NCBI GenBank assembly: GCA_001051155.2 | Contig: JYIP02000007.1 | Location: 3,846,342-3,910,341 of the forward strand | Origin: Chrysoporthe austroafricana | Taxonomy: Eukaryota > Ascomycota > Sordariomycetes > Diaporthales > Cryphonectriaceae | Direction of reading: 5' to 3' | Length of the DNA stretch: 64,000 bases | Notes under the pieces: generated by a model | The model's database searches: none | What the model saw: only the letters and a program-made list of their open reading frames with translations | What the model was told of the DNA's origin: nothing | Shown here: in pieces, positions 8,480 through 19,800 of the stretch | Position numbering within the stretch: the first letter of the stretch is position 1 | How the letters are laid out: each line of letters opens with the position of its first letter | Program-made: the position numbers and the translations under genes

Positions 8480-11280
8480 ATTAAGCATTCCGCTTAAGTA
8501 TATAAGTTCATATAAGCCTTGAATAACCCTGAAAAGAAAGATTGGGTTATATCGGATATCAAGATCTTTCTCGAAATCGCATGCGCTTTTGTCGACTGGA
8601 AACTTTTAGCCGATCGATACGAAAAAGCGAAACAAAACCCCAGGGAAGCCAATGCACTTTTGCAGAAAGCAAAAGTATAGATAGTTAAGCAAGGACAGCC
8701 TTTACTGCTTAAGCGCTAGATTTAAGAAGGAGGAAAATCGAATTTCGATAAGAATCTATCCTAGTAAATAGGAAAGAATAATACGTTCTGGGAAGATTTT
8801 TCCAAATATCGCAAATTTCGATAGCTTGCCGAAACGATAACGGAAAAGGAACGATAACAAATGCTTATAGAAATGAACGAAAGCGAAAATACTTTTCGAC
8901 TTAATAACCCGGAAGATCCGTTAGAAAAATTGGCTTAATAATAATTTATCGAAAATCGAAAGCATTATATACTTGAATATACTAATACTGATAACGGAAT
9001 TAAGTATATTTATCCATTATAATATTCGACCGAAAACTTAAATCTCAAATTTACCGATAAATCCGGGAGTTTTTCAGCTATAATAAGAAGAATAAATAAA
9101 GGCAAAAGAAAATAACTAGTTCCAGAAAATAGGCGTACCTTTTTCCCCTTAATAAAAGCCCAGAATCGGAATGCTTCCAGATAAAGTTCTATTATAGCTA
9201 TCCCGGCTAACCTTATAAACTTTATAGCAAAAAGCATGCTAACGCCCCAATCGGGTTTATCGGACTATCCGTAGATTTTCGGGAAAGAAAATTATAAAGA
9301 GGAAAGACTGGATAAGGGAAAATCGGACGGTCTCATTATTATCCTTTAGAAATATCCGACCTTTCCCTTCCCAGTTATTAGCCTATTGGATTAGTTTTTA
9401 TAGCAACCCGAAATGAAAATAATCTACTAAAACGGCTTTACCTCGGAAAAAGCAATACGCATTGGGTTCAAGAAAATGCTCCGATTGCAATAAGCTTTCA
9501 ATATGCAAGCGCTTCAATCGGAACTTATTAAAGAACCCTTTCCCGTTTCGGTTGCGAAATATTACGCTAGTAATAAATATCGCTCTATTAGACCAATATT
9601 TCCTAATATTAAGGAACGTATCCGGCAAATGTTTATATTAAGGGCAGGAAATTAACCAGACTAAAGATTATCCTCGGGTTCCGAACCGGATATTGAAATT
9701 AACCCTAATTTCCAAAAAGAACTGGTTAGTAAGCCAGATAGACTACCGGATTTATCGGATTCCAGCAATAGTAAAAATAATAGTTCTCGAAACCTATTAT
9801 TCGGCTATAAACGACCTAAAGATTCTTAAGCATATCGACTTAATTTATTTGAATTTATAATATTGCCCGTTAGTATTAATAAGGAATTCAAGAATACGGT
9901 TATAAAGCAATTCCGACTTTACGAGAATTAGAATAATTACGCTAACTTAATAATCGTATCCATTACAGATAGCAAAATTACTATCTGGAAGGACTTTCAA
10001 GCCTTTATAAACCGGTATAAGATATATATAGCCAAAAATGCAAAACGCGCTAAATATTTCAGCTTCTATTTACCCGCTTGCTTAATTAAAATAGCATATA
10101 TTTGGTTCTATTTTACATTATCCTTCTAAAAGCGTAAAGACTTTACCTTGCATAAGCATAATTAGAATTAATAGAAGAAATAATTGAAAAGAAATTTCTC
10201 TATATTGCAGAAAACTATAAAAGACTTGCTAAACGCTTAATAATATTCTAAGAAAAATATACGAAATAACCGCAATATTCTGGAATTTATTCATTACGTC
10301 TATCGATTTATTAAACTAGCCGAATACCCAAATTCGTATTTAGCTAGAAATATCTGGGATCGGATTGACAAAGAACTAGTAGCTAGATATTTCGACAGAC
10401 TTAGTCGAAATAAAAATACAAAAGATTTCGAAAAACGTCTCAAAGCAAAACAAGAAATATAGCATATCCTCGAATCAAATTGCGTAATAAGATTATCTCG
10501 TAAATTCGCGCAACCGGTACGGAAAGTTACGCAATCGGCTGCCAATCTCCCCAATATCAATATTTACTTCTTAGCCAATATATTCCCAGGATGCCCTGGA
10601 AGATTTAAGCCCTAAAGACTTGAATATTCATCTTGCCCAATAAGGATATTTAATTAGCCAAATCTATCCAAAAGTACTAGATATATCCCGGAATACGAAT
10701 TCCGAAAGCTCTTACCAGAATAATAGCGAAAGCTAATAAACGCTCGGAACTAATTACGGGAACGGATAGCTAGATAATAAAACATTTCGGGTATGGCTAA
10801 GAAGATATTAACCAATATTATGGATAATAGCAGAAGTTCAATTTCAAAAAACCGAAACTTCCAACCGCGCTTTTATTATCGATTCGTACGAAAAGATACT
10901 AGAAAACGTTTTGTCCAATCAATCCTAGCAAATTTCAATATCGATAACGGAAAATTATAATATAATCTAGATAAAGAGGACGAGCTAGCTCGAGAAGGCT
11001 ATTTTCCTATAGATAACGATCTGTTTATAGCGAATAGCGATAAATACGATAAAGAGACCGAAAATAGCAAAAATCTATAAAAGCAAAAAGACGAGTTGAA
11101 AGAATAGGCTAATAAGGAAAACGTAATAATCGAGAACGATATCTGGATTCTTCGAGCCGAAAAGGCAAAATTATTGGTAAATAAAGGCATATTCTATATC
11201 AAATACCCTATATAACTATCTAGTCAGCTATAGAATTTTCCTAAAATCGATATATAGAAAGGAGAAATCTTGGGATATAA
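8480..11280 (+). pseudogene. Gag (C1), unusually long
   Basis: Plus-strand translation gives a gag polyprotein of about 900 codons. It starts with a helical N-terminal region (NNPEKKDWVISDIKIFLEIA, KLLADRYEKAKQNPREANAL). A capsid-like part at about 9860-10560 follows, with WKDFQAFINRYKIY, FIKLAEYPNSYLARNIWDRI and FEKRLKAKQEIQHILE. The end is charged (DELAREGYFPIDNDLFIANS, KDELKEQANKENVI). I see no clear CCHC knuckle. Stops are TAA/TAG, and small indels shift the frame between blocks. Antisense ORFs in this stretch are shadows. Confidence 0.72.
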
Positions 11281-11329
11281 TATTCCTATACTTATAATCA
11301 AGCCTTATCAAAATAGCAGCTATACGTAT

Positions 11330-11810
11330 ACAAGAGCCGCAGCCAGAATATACCCGAATGGGCCGGATATAAAGGTCTATATCGATATAAGCGCTAGTTA
11401 TTATACTATTGCCGAAAAATTGCTAGTATAATTCCCTAAAGCGAAAATAGACTGGAACGTAAAGGCTAAGCTTAAAGGCATAAGCCAGTTGCTAGCAAAA
11501 GGCTAAGCTGAATTCAACTTATATTTCCAGAGCAATAAGTACGGCTATTTAGTTATATTTCGTACTCGAATAAAAGCTTGGATATTAAATCGACTGGAAA
11601 TAAGCATCTTGCTAAGATAAGAATATAATATTCCTTATAAACTGGATATTCTGAATTCAGAATTATTTATACGATTTGGTTATTTTAATAATGCTACGGT
11701 AAAAGTAAAAGTATTTGCCCGAATATTAGCACGATCCTAATAAGCAAAAGCCGCAACTATTACGGTAATACCGCTTAAATCTTATAAGCTAGTCCCTATT
11801 AGTATTAAGC
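11330..11810 (+). pseudogene. Aspartic protease (C1)
   Basis: VYIDISASYYTI at 11375-11410 matches the retroviral-type V.vDTGAS active-site block; catalytic Asp is kept while Thr-Gly has become Ile-Ser. It is followed by ILLRQEYNIPYKLDILNSE, then FGYFNNATVKVKV, typical of a pepsin-like half-domain. It would cleave the Gag-Pol polyprotein. C2 retains VYIDISA at about 39900-39940 on the minus strand. Confidence 0.72.
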
Positions 11811-12159
11811 GAATCCCAAAAACGTAATTTTTCTATTCAAGCCGAAACAGAAAGAATGGATAAATTGCTTAATAAGCTATTAGATTAAGGAAGTCCTAAT
11901 AACGAACTAAGCAGCGATCTCTTTAAGGATCCAGAAAAACTAATTTCTAAAGACAGTCGAACTATTCCAGACAGATTATATAACCCCGCTAGCGAATTAC
12001 GATAACTATTACTATATCGCGCGATAATACCTCTTTTAATAAACTTAGGATAGGTTATAGCTTTCAGGAAAGCTGAATTCAGATTAATTGTTATTCATTA
12101 AGCATATTTTCTAACAAATTGCGGAAATTACTGGAAAATAGCTGGAAGAGTACCGATTC

Positions 12160-13840
12160 CCGGATATGGAAATTCCCAAGATAAGAGATTATTTCGAAAA
12201 TAGTAATAAATTGGGAATTCGGAAAAATAAAGCTATTAAAGAATCGGAAATTGAATTCGGTATATACGTTTGCAAGCATTTACCGGAATTTCTCTATAAA
12301 GTTATAGAATTAGTACGGGCATATGCTAGAATTTTCAAAAATATAGGTTTCGTTAATATGCCAATTAACTAATAGATAAAGGTTAACTTAATCGAAAAAT
12401 AGCAGAACCAGAAAATAGGATAAAAGCTATACTATTCAAATAAAGAAGACTAAGAAGTAATTAACGAAGTTTTGGATAAATTATACTAGCAAGATCGAGC
12501 TGAATAGGTTATAAATATAACGCTATTCGGTTTATTAATCTTTATAGTTTGGAAGAATATAAATGGCTAGAGAAAAGGATATATAATAATTGATTTACGC
12601 GCTTTGAATAAAATCTCAATCCCTAATACTTATTTTCTGTTATTATAGCAGGAAATTATCAAATAGCTAAGAAGAAAAATATATATTACGATAATAAATG
12701 TATAGCAATTTTTCTATTAATTCTTAATATATCTAGACTATAAAAACCGATTTACCGTTATCAATTATCGTAATTAAGAAAAAATAAAAGTTTTACCTAT
12801 AGGATTTCGAAATTTACTATCTTATATCTAGCATTTTATAAATTAATTCTTATAATTATATTACAAGTTTGCTTCCGTTTTTATAAATAATATTATTATT
12901 TATTCAATTATAAAATAAGACTATTTGCGATACTTATAAACTATTTTTTCGCTATTTTTATGCAAAAATATTTCATTAGCTAAACCCAAATCGTTTCTTA
13001 AATATCTTTCAGTCCAGATCTTAGAATTCAAAATGGACGGATTCGGAATTTCCAATACGGAATACCGGATATAAGCTATTCGCAATCTGGAATTCCCCAA
13101 AATATTCTAGCAATTAAAAAGGTTTATTGGATTTATAGAATACTTATACTACTTAATTCCTAGATATAATTATAGAATTAATCTATTTCAGAAAAGGAAA
13201 ATTAGAATACTAAATGAAGCTTGCCAATTGAACTATTTACTTTCAGGTATAAGATAGCGAAACTATATTACGCAAGCCACTTTTGACCCAATACTAGACG
13301 AAATTAATAGTTTTTACGATTTCAAAATAGCTTTGGAAGCTAAAAATGCTTTATTTTACTATATCCCAAACAAACTTCTTTTTATCCAGCTAGATACGTT
13401 TAAAGAAATAGGATTCTCAAGTATTATTTTCCAATTAGCAAATAATTATATATAGAACGGAATATTGCCAATAGCAAGCATAGCCGTATAATTAATCCTT
13501 TATTTAAGCAAGATAATTAATAAAGCAAAACGAAAGTACTGGCTTACAGAGCTAGAAATAGCTTATTTGGTATAGCTAATGCGAAAATTGCAGATAATAA
13601 TAAGATCAAATCGAGCCAAGCTAATTTATATCCTTACCGATTATATAGCGATAATTGGCATTATCCATTCGTTATTTATAAATACGGTAAATAAGATTAA
13701 AGCAAATATGCGGCTAATTTTCGTTTCGGAATACTTGAGCTAATTCGACCTGAAAGCATATTATATACCGGGAAGGTCGAACGTTCTCGCAAATGCTATA
13801 TCAAGATTGCTATTTACCCAGAAACTTATTAACAATAAGA
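12160..13840 (+). pseudogene. Reverse transcriptase and RNase H (C1)
   Basis: A 68-codon open stretch (12166-12372) with FGIYVCKHLPEFLYK is the lead-in to RT. Motifs follow in order: KGYIIIDLRALNKISIPNTY, TVINYRNQEKIKV, IGFRNLLSYI and FINNIIIYS at 12880-12906 (YxDD with both Asp now Asn). Then come thumb/connection LKFP-like and FIEYLYYLIP blocks and an RNase H-like region ending near 13840 (IANAKI, LYRY..DNWHYPFVIYK). The order RT-RNase H-integrase marks Ty3/Gypsy. Gln and Trp codons are now stops. Confidence 0.85.
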
Positions 13841-13989
13841 GCATTCTAAATAAGATATAAGAAAACGAACTTATCCAAGTTCTTAATAAAATATCTATAG
13901 ATAGCGAAATGAAAGGGCATATTAAGAAAGGATACGAAAAATATCTTTTATAATCCAGAATAATCGAATAACTGAAAAACCCAAATAAA

Positions 13990-15570
13990 ATTGCCCGATT
14001 ACTTTTTATATTAGATTATAATAGCTTACTATTTTTCAAGAATTATTACGGGAAATAATAACTATATATCCCGAATAAAGTAGCATTGGATTTCATTAAG
14101 GAAGCTTACGATAGAAAATACTATTTCGGCATAAATCGCATATAGCACGACTTAACGGATCGATTCGTTATCAAATACTGCTATGCTAAAATATGCAATT
14201 ATATATCGATATATCGAGCTTATAACGAGAATAAAAACGATTTATAGCAACTTTTAAAAGAGATATAGCTTATATTATTTCTATTAATCCCATTCTATAC
14301 TATTATTATAAACTTTATTACAGGATTACCGATAGTACTATTTATAAATATTATATAGGCTCTGGCTAAAATGCTATTCCTGGATGCATTTCTTACGATT
14401 ACGGATAAGTATTCCAAAGCTACGATTATTATATTAAGCAATGCAATATATATTATAGCAGACTGGGCAACTTTTATCTTATGGATATTTTATATTACTA
14501 GCTAGGGAATACCTAAAAGGATTATCTCAAATAGAAATTCGAAATTCCTATCGGAATTCTGGAAATATTTATAAGAAGCTATCGGAACGAAACTTGCTTA
14601 TTCTATTGCCTTGTATCCGCAAACGGATAAGTAATCTGAAATAAAGAACCGAATAGTTGAAATAATAATTCGGCATTTTATAACCGCTTACCTTAATACA
14701 GAATAGACCGAGATAATATTAGTATTATAATTCAACTTGAATAATGTATATAACCGAGCTATAAAATATTCAGCTAGCCAAATGCTATTCGGATTCAACC
14801 TATTATCGGGCTAATAGATAAGGGATATAATACCTTTAGCAAAAGAAATCTTCTAAGAAAAAGCTTAATTTTTTATTACTGAAATGCAAATAATAACCAA
14901 ATTGCAATATAATAAGCATTATTGCCAGATAGTTTTCGAATTAAATAATTGGGTATATATTCGCTTAGGCTACGGGTATTTATTGCTAAATAACTTATCT
15001 TTAAAGTTTTCATAATAAAAGATAGGATTTTTCCAAATTATTCAAAAAATAAGGAATTTAGCATATGAATTGAAATTGGTTCTTTATATAAATATCTATC
15101 CAGTAATTTCGGTAATACAATTAACGCTTGCAAACCTTTCTAAAACAGACCCTTATAAACGTAACTTTATATACCAGGACCCAGTAAATATATTAAAAGA
15201 TTCGGATATCGAAAAATATTTGGAAAATTACTAATATTACGAGCTGGAAAGGATAATTAGCTGCCGTAAGCGAAAATATAAATATAGTTCGCGCAGAATT
15301 GAATACTTAGTAAAATAGATAAACTACTCTAGCCATTACAATATATAAATGCCTCGTAATGCTCTGAATGCGGACGAAATAATATATAATTTCGAACGGA
15401 AATGCGAAGCTATAGCCGAATTGCAAGAAGGAGCAAAACGAAAGCGGCTATTAGCGGAGAAAATCCTTAAACTGGGAGATATCGTTATAACTGCTTTACG
15501 AAGACGAGGCAAGCCAAGGCGCGACTTACGAACAGAAAATGCTCTGGAATAAGCTAGTCCACTTGTTCCA
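13990..15570 (+). pseudogene. Integrase with C-terminal chromodomain (C1)
   Basis: Integrase zinc-binding region at about 14060-14260 (IREAYD, HDLTDRFVIKYCYAKICNYI). Core at 14290-14800: ITGLPIVLF, FLTITDKYSKAT (first Asp kept), RIISNRNSKFL (second Asp now Asn) and LYPQTDKQSEIKNRIVE (Glu kept). The tail follows with WVYIRLGYGYLL and INIYPVISV. A chromodomain at about 15232-15430 reads ELERIISCRKRKY, RIEYLVK*INYSSHYNI*MP and ADEIIYNFERK; both stops sit on the aromatic-cage Trp codons. It would direct integration to H3K9-methylated chromatin. Confidence 0.85.
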
Positions 15571-15829
15571 AGAAACCGAAAGAACCCGTAACGCAATAGG
15601 CGCGCGTTAGGGTAAAAGCGACTGCTAAGTAAGGCAAATAAATTTCTAGCAAATGCAAAAGGCTATTATTTCGTAAACTGCCAGTAAATTTATTTTATTT
15701 TCTTCTTCCTATTAGCGCGCTTACGATTACTATCCTTATTTATCTATTATAGCCAGCCGTATCGCCTTATTATTATTACCTTTTATTATATTTTTGAATA
15801 CTATTTTTGAATACTAGGCTAGCATTATT

Positions 15830-17204
15830 ATCAATTTCGCTTTACCCTGCTAAGCTTCTGTAAACTTGCAAAGACTATACCAATAAAGCTATTAATATTA
15901 CTAAAACCAAAACGCATTACGCGACTATTAAGTCGTATCCTTCCGTAAATGCCTTGCCGTAAGACTAAAACTGATAAGAAACGGGGAGCATTATCTGAAT
16001 TCACCCCGAATTCACCCATTATTCGTAATCCTATCCTTGCCTTATATACCTTATTAATAGCTCGTCGCATTCTGTTTCTTACTATAATATCGAGAGACGA
16101 TCGCTTACGAGATAGGCATAGCCGTTATATTAAGGATAAGGCTGGATAGACAATATCAAGCGGTCGCAGCAACCTTACCAAAAAGGAAATAAATGCCGTA
16201 TATTATACAGCCAATATAGCAAAAATCGTTATAGTTTACGAATATAATCGTAATACAGCCCTTGCTACTTAGAAAAAGATAGCCAAGAATATTAAGCTAG
16301 TTTTAGCCAAGCTTAGGGCTCCCGAACCCATTATACTAATCGCTAATCTAAACCTATCTGTTATAATAAAACGAAATTTCATAATGCTAGCCAAGCGCTA
16401 TCGAGTTATGGATAATACTATCGACCTAACCGAAAACGACTTACCGAATACAGCTAGTCTATTAGCCATATTAAGCAAGGCTCCCCGAGCCAGTATTAAT
16501 AGCACCCTGCCCTTGCGGGCTACGCCTTGCGCTATTTCCGCCTTATCTATCAAATATAATCCCAAATCCAAGGCTATTAAGGCCGAAATCGCGGTATATT
16601 ACCGCATGCTAGCCCTTTATATATCCAAGGAATATATACGTTATAATTTTACTTAGAGAAGCAATTTCGGTACTAACCGTCCTTACGTTACTAACGGTTT
16701 TGCCATTCATAATAATATTAAGTTCGGCATTATCGGAATTTACGATAATCGTATCCAGTATTTCTTCCTTTTTATTATAAGAGAATACTTATACGAGTTC
16801 GTTATTTAGTTCCGCAACCTTAATCTTATTATCTTGTCCAACCGGTTAGGCCTATATTTTATTATAAACTAAATCTTCCATTTCGAATACGATTTCAAGG
16901 CTATTAAGATCGTTTTTACTAAGGATAATATAGATTACGACTTTAATGCTACTTTTCAGAAATAGGCTAACGAAAATAAGGATTACCTTAATGCCGCCCG
17001 GTCTTTGCAATGCCAAGATCGCATAATAGGCCTCAAATCCTATATCCAAGCGCATAGGCTGGTCAAGACCTTGCAGCTTAATATCTATAACTATACCGAC
17101 CTTTGCGATTATATCGGAAAGGAAAAACTGTTTGCTACGTTCCCTCGCAATTTATTAAACTTTAAAGCTACCGCTAAAACCCGGGAAATTACTTTCAATT
17201 AATA
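15830..17204 (+). pseudogene. ORF-X, extra sense ORF downstream of pol (C1)
   Basis: One plus-strand frame of about 455 codons runs from near 15830 to the TAA at 17203, interrupted only by TAA/TAG codons (for example 16147, 16654, 16807). Longest open blocks: 15949-16146, 16384-16653 and 17005-17202. Readable segments include SNLTKKEINAVYYTANIAK, MLAKRYRVMDNTIDLTEND and KSYIQAHRLVKTLQLNIY. I do not recognise a family. C2 carries the same frame (27855-29790 minus). In the last 115 or so codons I count about 33 third-position, 19 first and 18 second-position differences, which favours this strand as coding. The overlapping antisense frame is the poorer candidate. Confidence 0.6.
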
Positions 17205-17636
17205 AATATAGCTATTATTTATCGATATAATATTATTAGCAGCATATAATGCTGCTTTCTTCCAATAATTTATAGATTTAGCTACTTATATTAAGGACTA
17301 GCTATAATATCGCTATATAACGATTATACGCGGCTATCAGCTTTGCGTACCGATATATCCTATTATAACTTCACTTTATATTCATTACTATTATACTTAC
17401 TTAATACTTTATTATCTGAAAGCTATATTTTCTACTAATATTTACGAGCAATTTTAATCTTTGGTTATATTTATGCCAAATATTTCGGCAGTAAATACGA
17501 CTAAGCATTACCGAAATATATTTGAATATCGGCTAGCCTTATTATATACAAGTACTATATATATTTATCCATTCTAGGCATAAACCGATTATAATAGAGG
17601 ATTAATTCTAAGCCCTTAATATAAGCAGGTTTTCTT

Positions 17637-17843
17637 TTAATCCCCGGTATAGGCATATTTATTATTCAAGTCCCCGGCATAAGTACGTTTACCTATTAGG
17701 ACTCTAGTACGAGTCGGCTTTATAAAACGATTATTATTTCTTATATAATCTCTTTTGTCTAATAGTGCTGTTATGCTTTTCCTTGCCGTATAACCTAGAG
17801 TCCTATTATATCGTACTACCGCTACCCAAAACGTCTCTGACAA
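17637..17843 (-). other. Short antisense ORF near Gyp-C 3' LTR
   Basis: A 68-codon open frame reads YNRTLGYTARKSITALLDKR and NNNRFIKPTRTRVLIGKR. C2 has the same frame in the homologous place (about 27230-27420, plus strand) with few stops. Codon-position differences between the two copies show no coding bias, so this may simply be conserved untranslated sequence. Confidence 0.25.
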
Positions 17844-17884
17844 TTAGCTTCCTTTGTGGATAAAGGTTATAAGGGGCCGGCAAT

Positions 17885-18091
17885 TAATAGCAAAACTTAT
17901 AAACGAGGTGAATTCGTAATAGATTCGCTTAGTGAATCTATAATAAATCCCCTGGTAAATATACAGTAAATTTACCAGGTGAATGCTATACCCTTACTGG
18001 GGGGCTTATATAATGCCCTAATAGGCTTTAGCGTAGTCCACTTTCTTGGAAAGAGTAGGCTTTATAATATATTTTAGTACGTTTACTATTA
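17885..18091 (+). repeat. 3' LTR of C1 (207 bp)
   Basis: Starts TAATAGCAAAACTT and ends TACGTTTACTATTA. Same length as the 5' LTR at 7978-8184. Followed by TATTG (18092-18096), the right TSD. Confidence 0.93.
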
Positions 18092-18096
18092 TATTG

Positions 18097-18450
18097 CATA
18101 TTAATATCGAAAATTCGAGAACGAAATAGAAATTATAAAAGGTCGGTTTTATTAAGCTATATCTGAAATGGATCGTTTGCATTATTAAAAACGAATATAA
18201 TCTGAAAAGATAAAATGTACGTTTTATTAAAGTATTATATATATAGAAGAGTTGGATTGTATTAAATGTAAAGAAGCCGAAAAGGAAGCTGCGGTTCTTG
18301 CTATCCCGTTAGGTTTGCTTTTTAAGGTTTTTCTTAATTCCTTATTGCAGGAATTTAAAGGAATAAATTGAGATTTTGTTAATTTTACTATGCCCGAGGT
18401 TTTTAGTTCCGGGTTTACTGAATCTGTTAATCGTCTTATAAGTAATTCTT
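18097..18450 (+). pseudogene. Antisense Cys-rich ORF of A1, second part
   Basis: Resumes the antisense frame broken at 7977: FENEIEIIKGRFY, AISEMDRLHY, CIKCKEAEKEAAVLAIPLG and LLFKVFLNSLLQEFKGIN. These match A0 segments NEMEAAEGWLY and LLFKVFSDSLLQEFEEID. It ends at the 3' end of the pol chromodomain, to which it is antisense or nearly adjacent. Confidence 0.6.
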
Positions 18451-18454
18451 AAGG

Positions 18455-19800
18455 TTTGTTTGCTTAGAGGATAGTTTCTTTATTCTTTTAGTATTCTTTA
18501 ATAAGTTCTAGATTAATATTATTTGGTTTTTCCTATATATTTTTTTCGTATCCGTAATTTTTCTATTTAATAAAGTATTATTGTTTTTATTTTTATAGTT
18601 TTGAATTGAATATTATTTCGATTTCCTATTATTATTTGTCTGGATTGAGCTCGATATCGTAATCTAATAATATTTTCGCTAATGCTAGTTCGAAAAGCGA
18701 CTTATAAAAGATTGGGTATATTCTTATCTTTAGTAGTAGTTTAAACTTATAGTTAATATTTGAGAATTTTTTTGAAATTCTGAAAAGGCTAAGTTTCTTA
18801 TAATCTAATTTGTTATTAAGTTTCTTAGTTTTGATATTTTTGCGTTTCAAATAGACTTTATTTCCTTCTTATAGAATTGGTCTTTCAATTCTTTTCTGGT
18901 TAGCATATTTTGTTATATTTTTCGTAAGTTCTTAAAATATTTTTTGAAATTTTATTTGAATATCTTTAATTTTTTTGATTCGTTATTCTGCTATTTCCGC
19001 AATTATTTTTAAAAATGCTTCGTAATATGCTATTGGCTTATATCCGTATAATATTTTGAATAATAATATTTTTATTATTGATATTATTACGCTATTATAA
19101 GCGAATTATGCAAATAGTAAGAATTTAATCCAATTATTCTAGTTGTAATTAATATAATATCTGAAATATTATTTTATAATTTGGTTAATTTTTTCTATTT
19201 ATCTATTTATTTCGGAATAAAATGCTATAAATAATCTGTATTTTATTCCGAATTGCTTTATAAATGAAATCCAAAATCGTAATATAAATTTTCTATTTCT
19301 ATCGGAAATGATTTCTTATAGCATTCCATAATTGCTTATAATATTTCTTAAAAATGTATATAATAGTTCTTTTGCAATACTAATTTCCTTATATAATAAG
19401 AAATAGCTATATTTGTTTAATTTGCAAACTATTATTAAAATACTATCGAATATAACTTTAATTAAAGGTTTTCGTAAAATTAATAATTTAATAATAAAGT
19501 TTAAACTAATAAATAACTAAATAATATTAAGTATTAATAAAGGTTATAGCAGTTTGTAAGGCTTATATCGTTCTATTTTATTCTTTTTGCAGCTATTATA
19601 GTTATTAATAATATTGCATATTCTAGTTTTAAATTTTAATAAGCTTTAATATCTTTGAATTCTATTTATTATTGCTGCAATTCCTTAATAGCTATAAGCT
19701 AATGCCTTATATATTCATTTAATATATTCGTTTTGTTTTTCTAATATTATATTTTCGGGTTGCTTTCTTTAATTGCTAATTTTGAATAAAATATTAATTT
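18455..19800 (-). pseudogene. Integrase and chromodomain (A1)
   Basis: Minus-strand order: zinc-binding region (KTRICNIINNYNSCKKNK), core (FDSILIIVCKLNKYSYFL, EIISDRNRKFILRF, INRQIEKINQ), then tail. The tail includes a 72-codon open stretch at 18632-18850 (KLSLFRISKKFSNINYKFKL, RIYPIFYKSLFELALAK). A chromodomain is at about 18460-18635 (EIIFNSKL, YFIK*KNYGYEKNI*E, LELIKEY). The first catalytic Asp lies in FDSIL; the second is seen in SDRN. Stops are TAG/TAA. Confidence 0.85.

Larger units (their letters stand above)
7978..18091 (+). mobile_element. Gyp-C copy C1, large Ty3/Gypsy chromovirus (10.1 kb)
   Basis: Two 207-bp LTRs (7978-8184 and 17885-18091) are flanked by TATTG at 7973-7977 and 18092-18096. 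Internal order on the plus strand: leader with tandem repeats, long gag, protease, RT, RNase H, integrase, chromodomain, then an extra sense ORF before the 3' LTR. It interrupts the antisense ORF region of A1 and is the deepest nested element. It is visibly less A+T-rich and less stop-ridden than its neighbours, in keeping with being the youngest insertion. Confidence 0.93.

Noticed and set aside
9010..11190. Minus-strand ORFs at 9010, 9398, 10300 and 10999
   Set aside because: They are antisense to the readable C1 gag frame and are hydrophobic or low-complexity products of its reverse complement.
15336..15596. 86-codon minus-strand ORF, repeated at 29989-30249
   Set aside because: Antisense shadow of the Gyp-C chromodomain end; the sense frame carries a recognisable family motif.
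15831..17055. Minus-strand ORFs antisense to ORF-X (15831-16070 and 16852-17055)
   Set aside because: They lie in different frames from each other, and C1-C2 differences fall mostly on first positions of this strand, which argues against coding.
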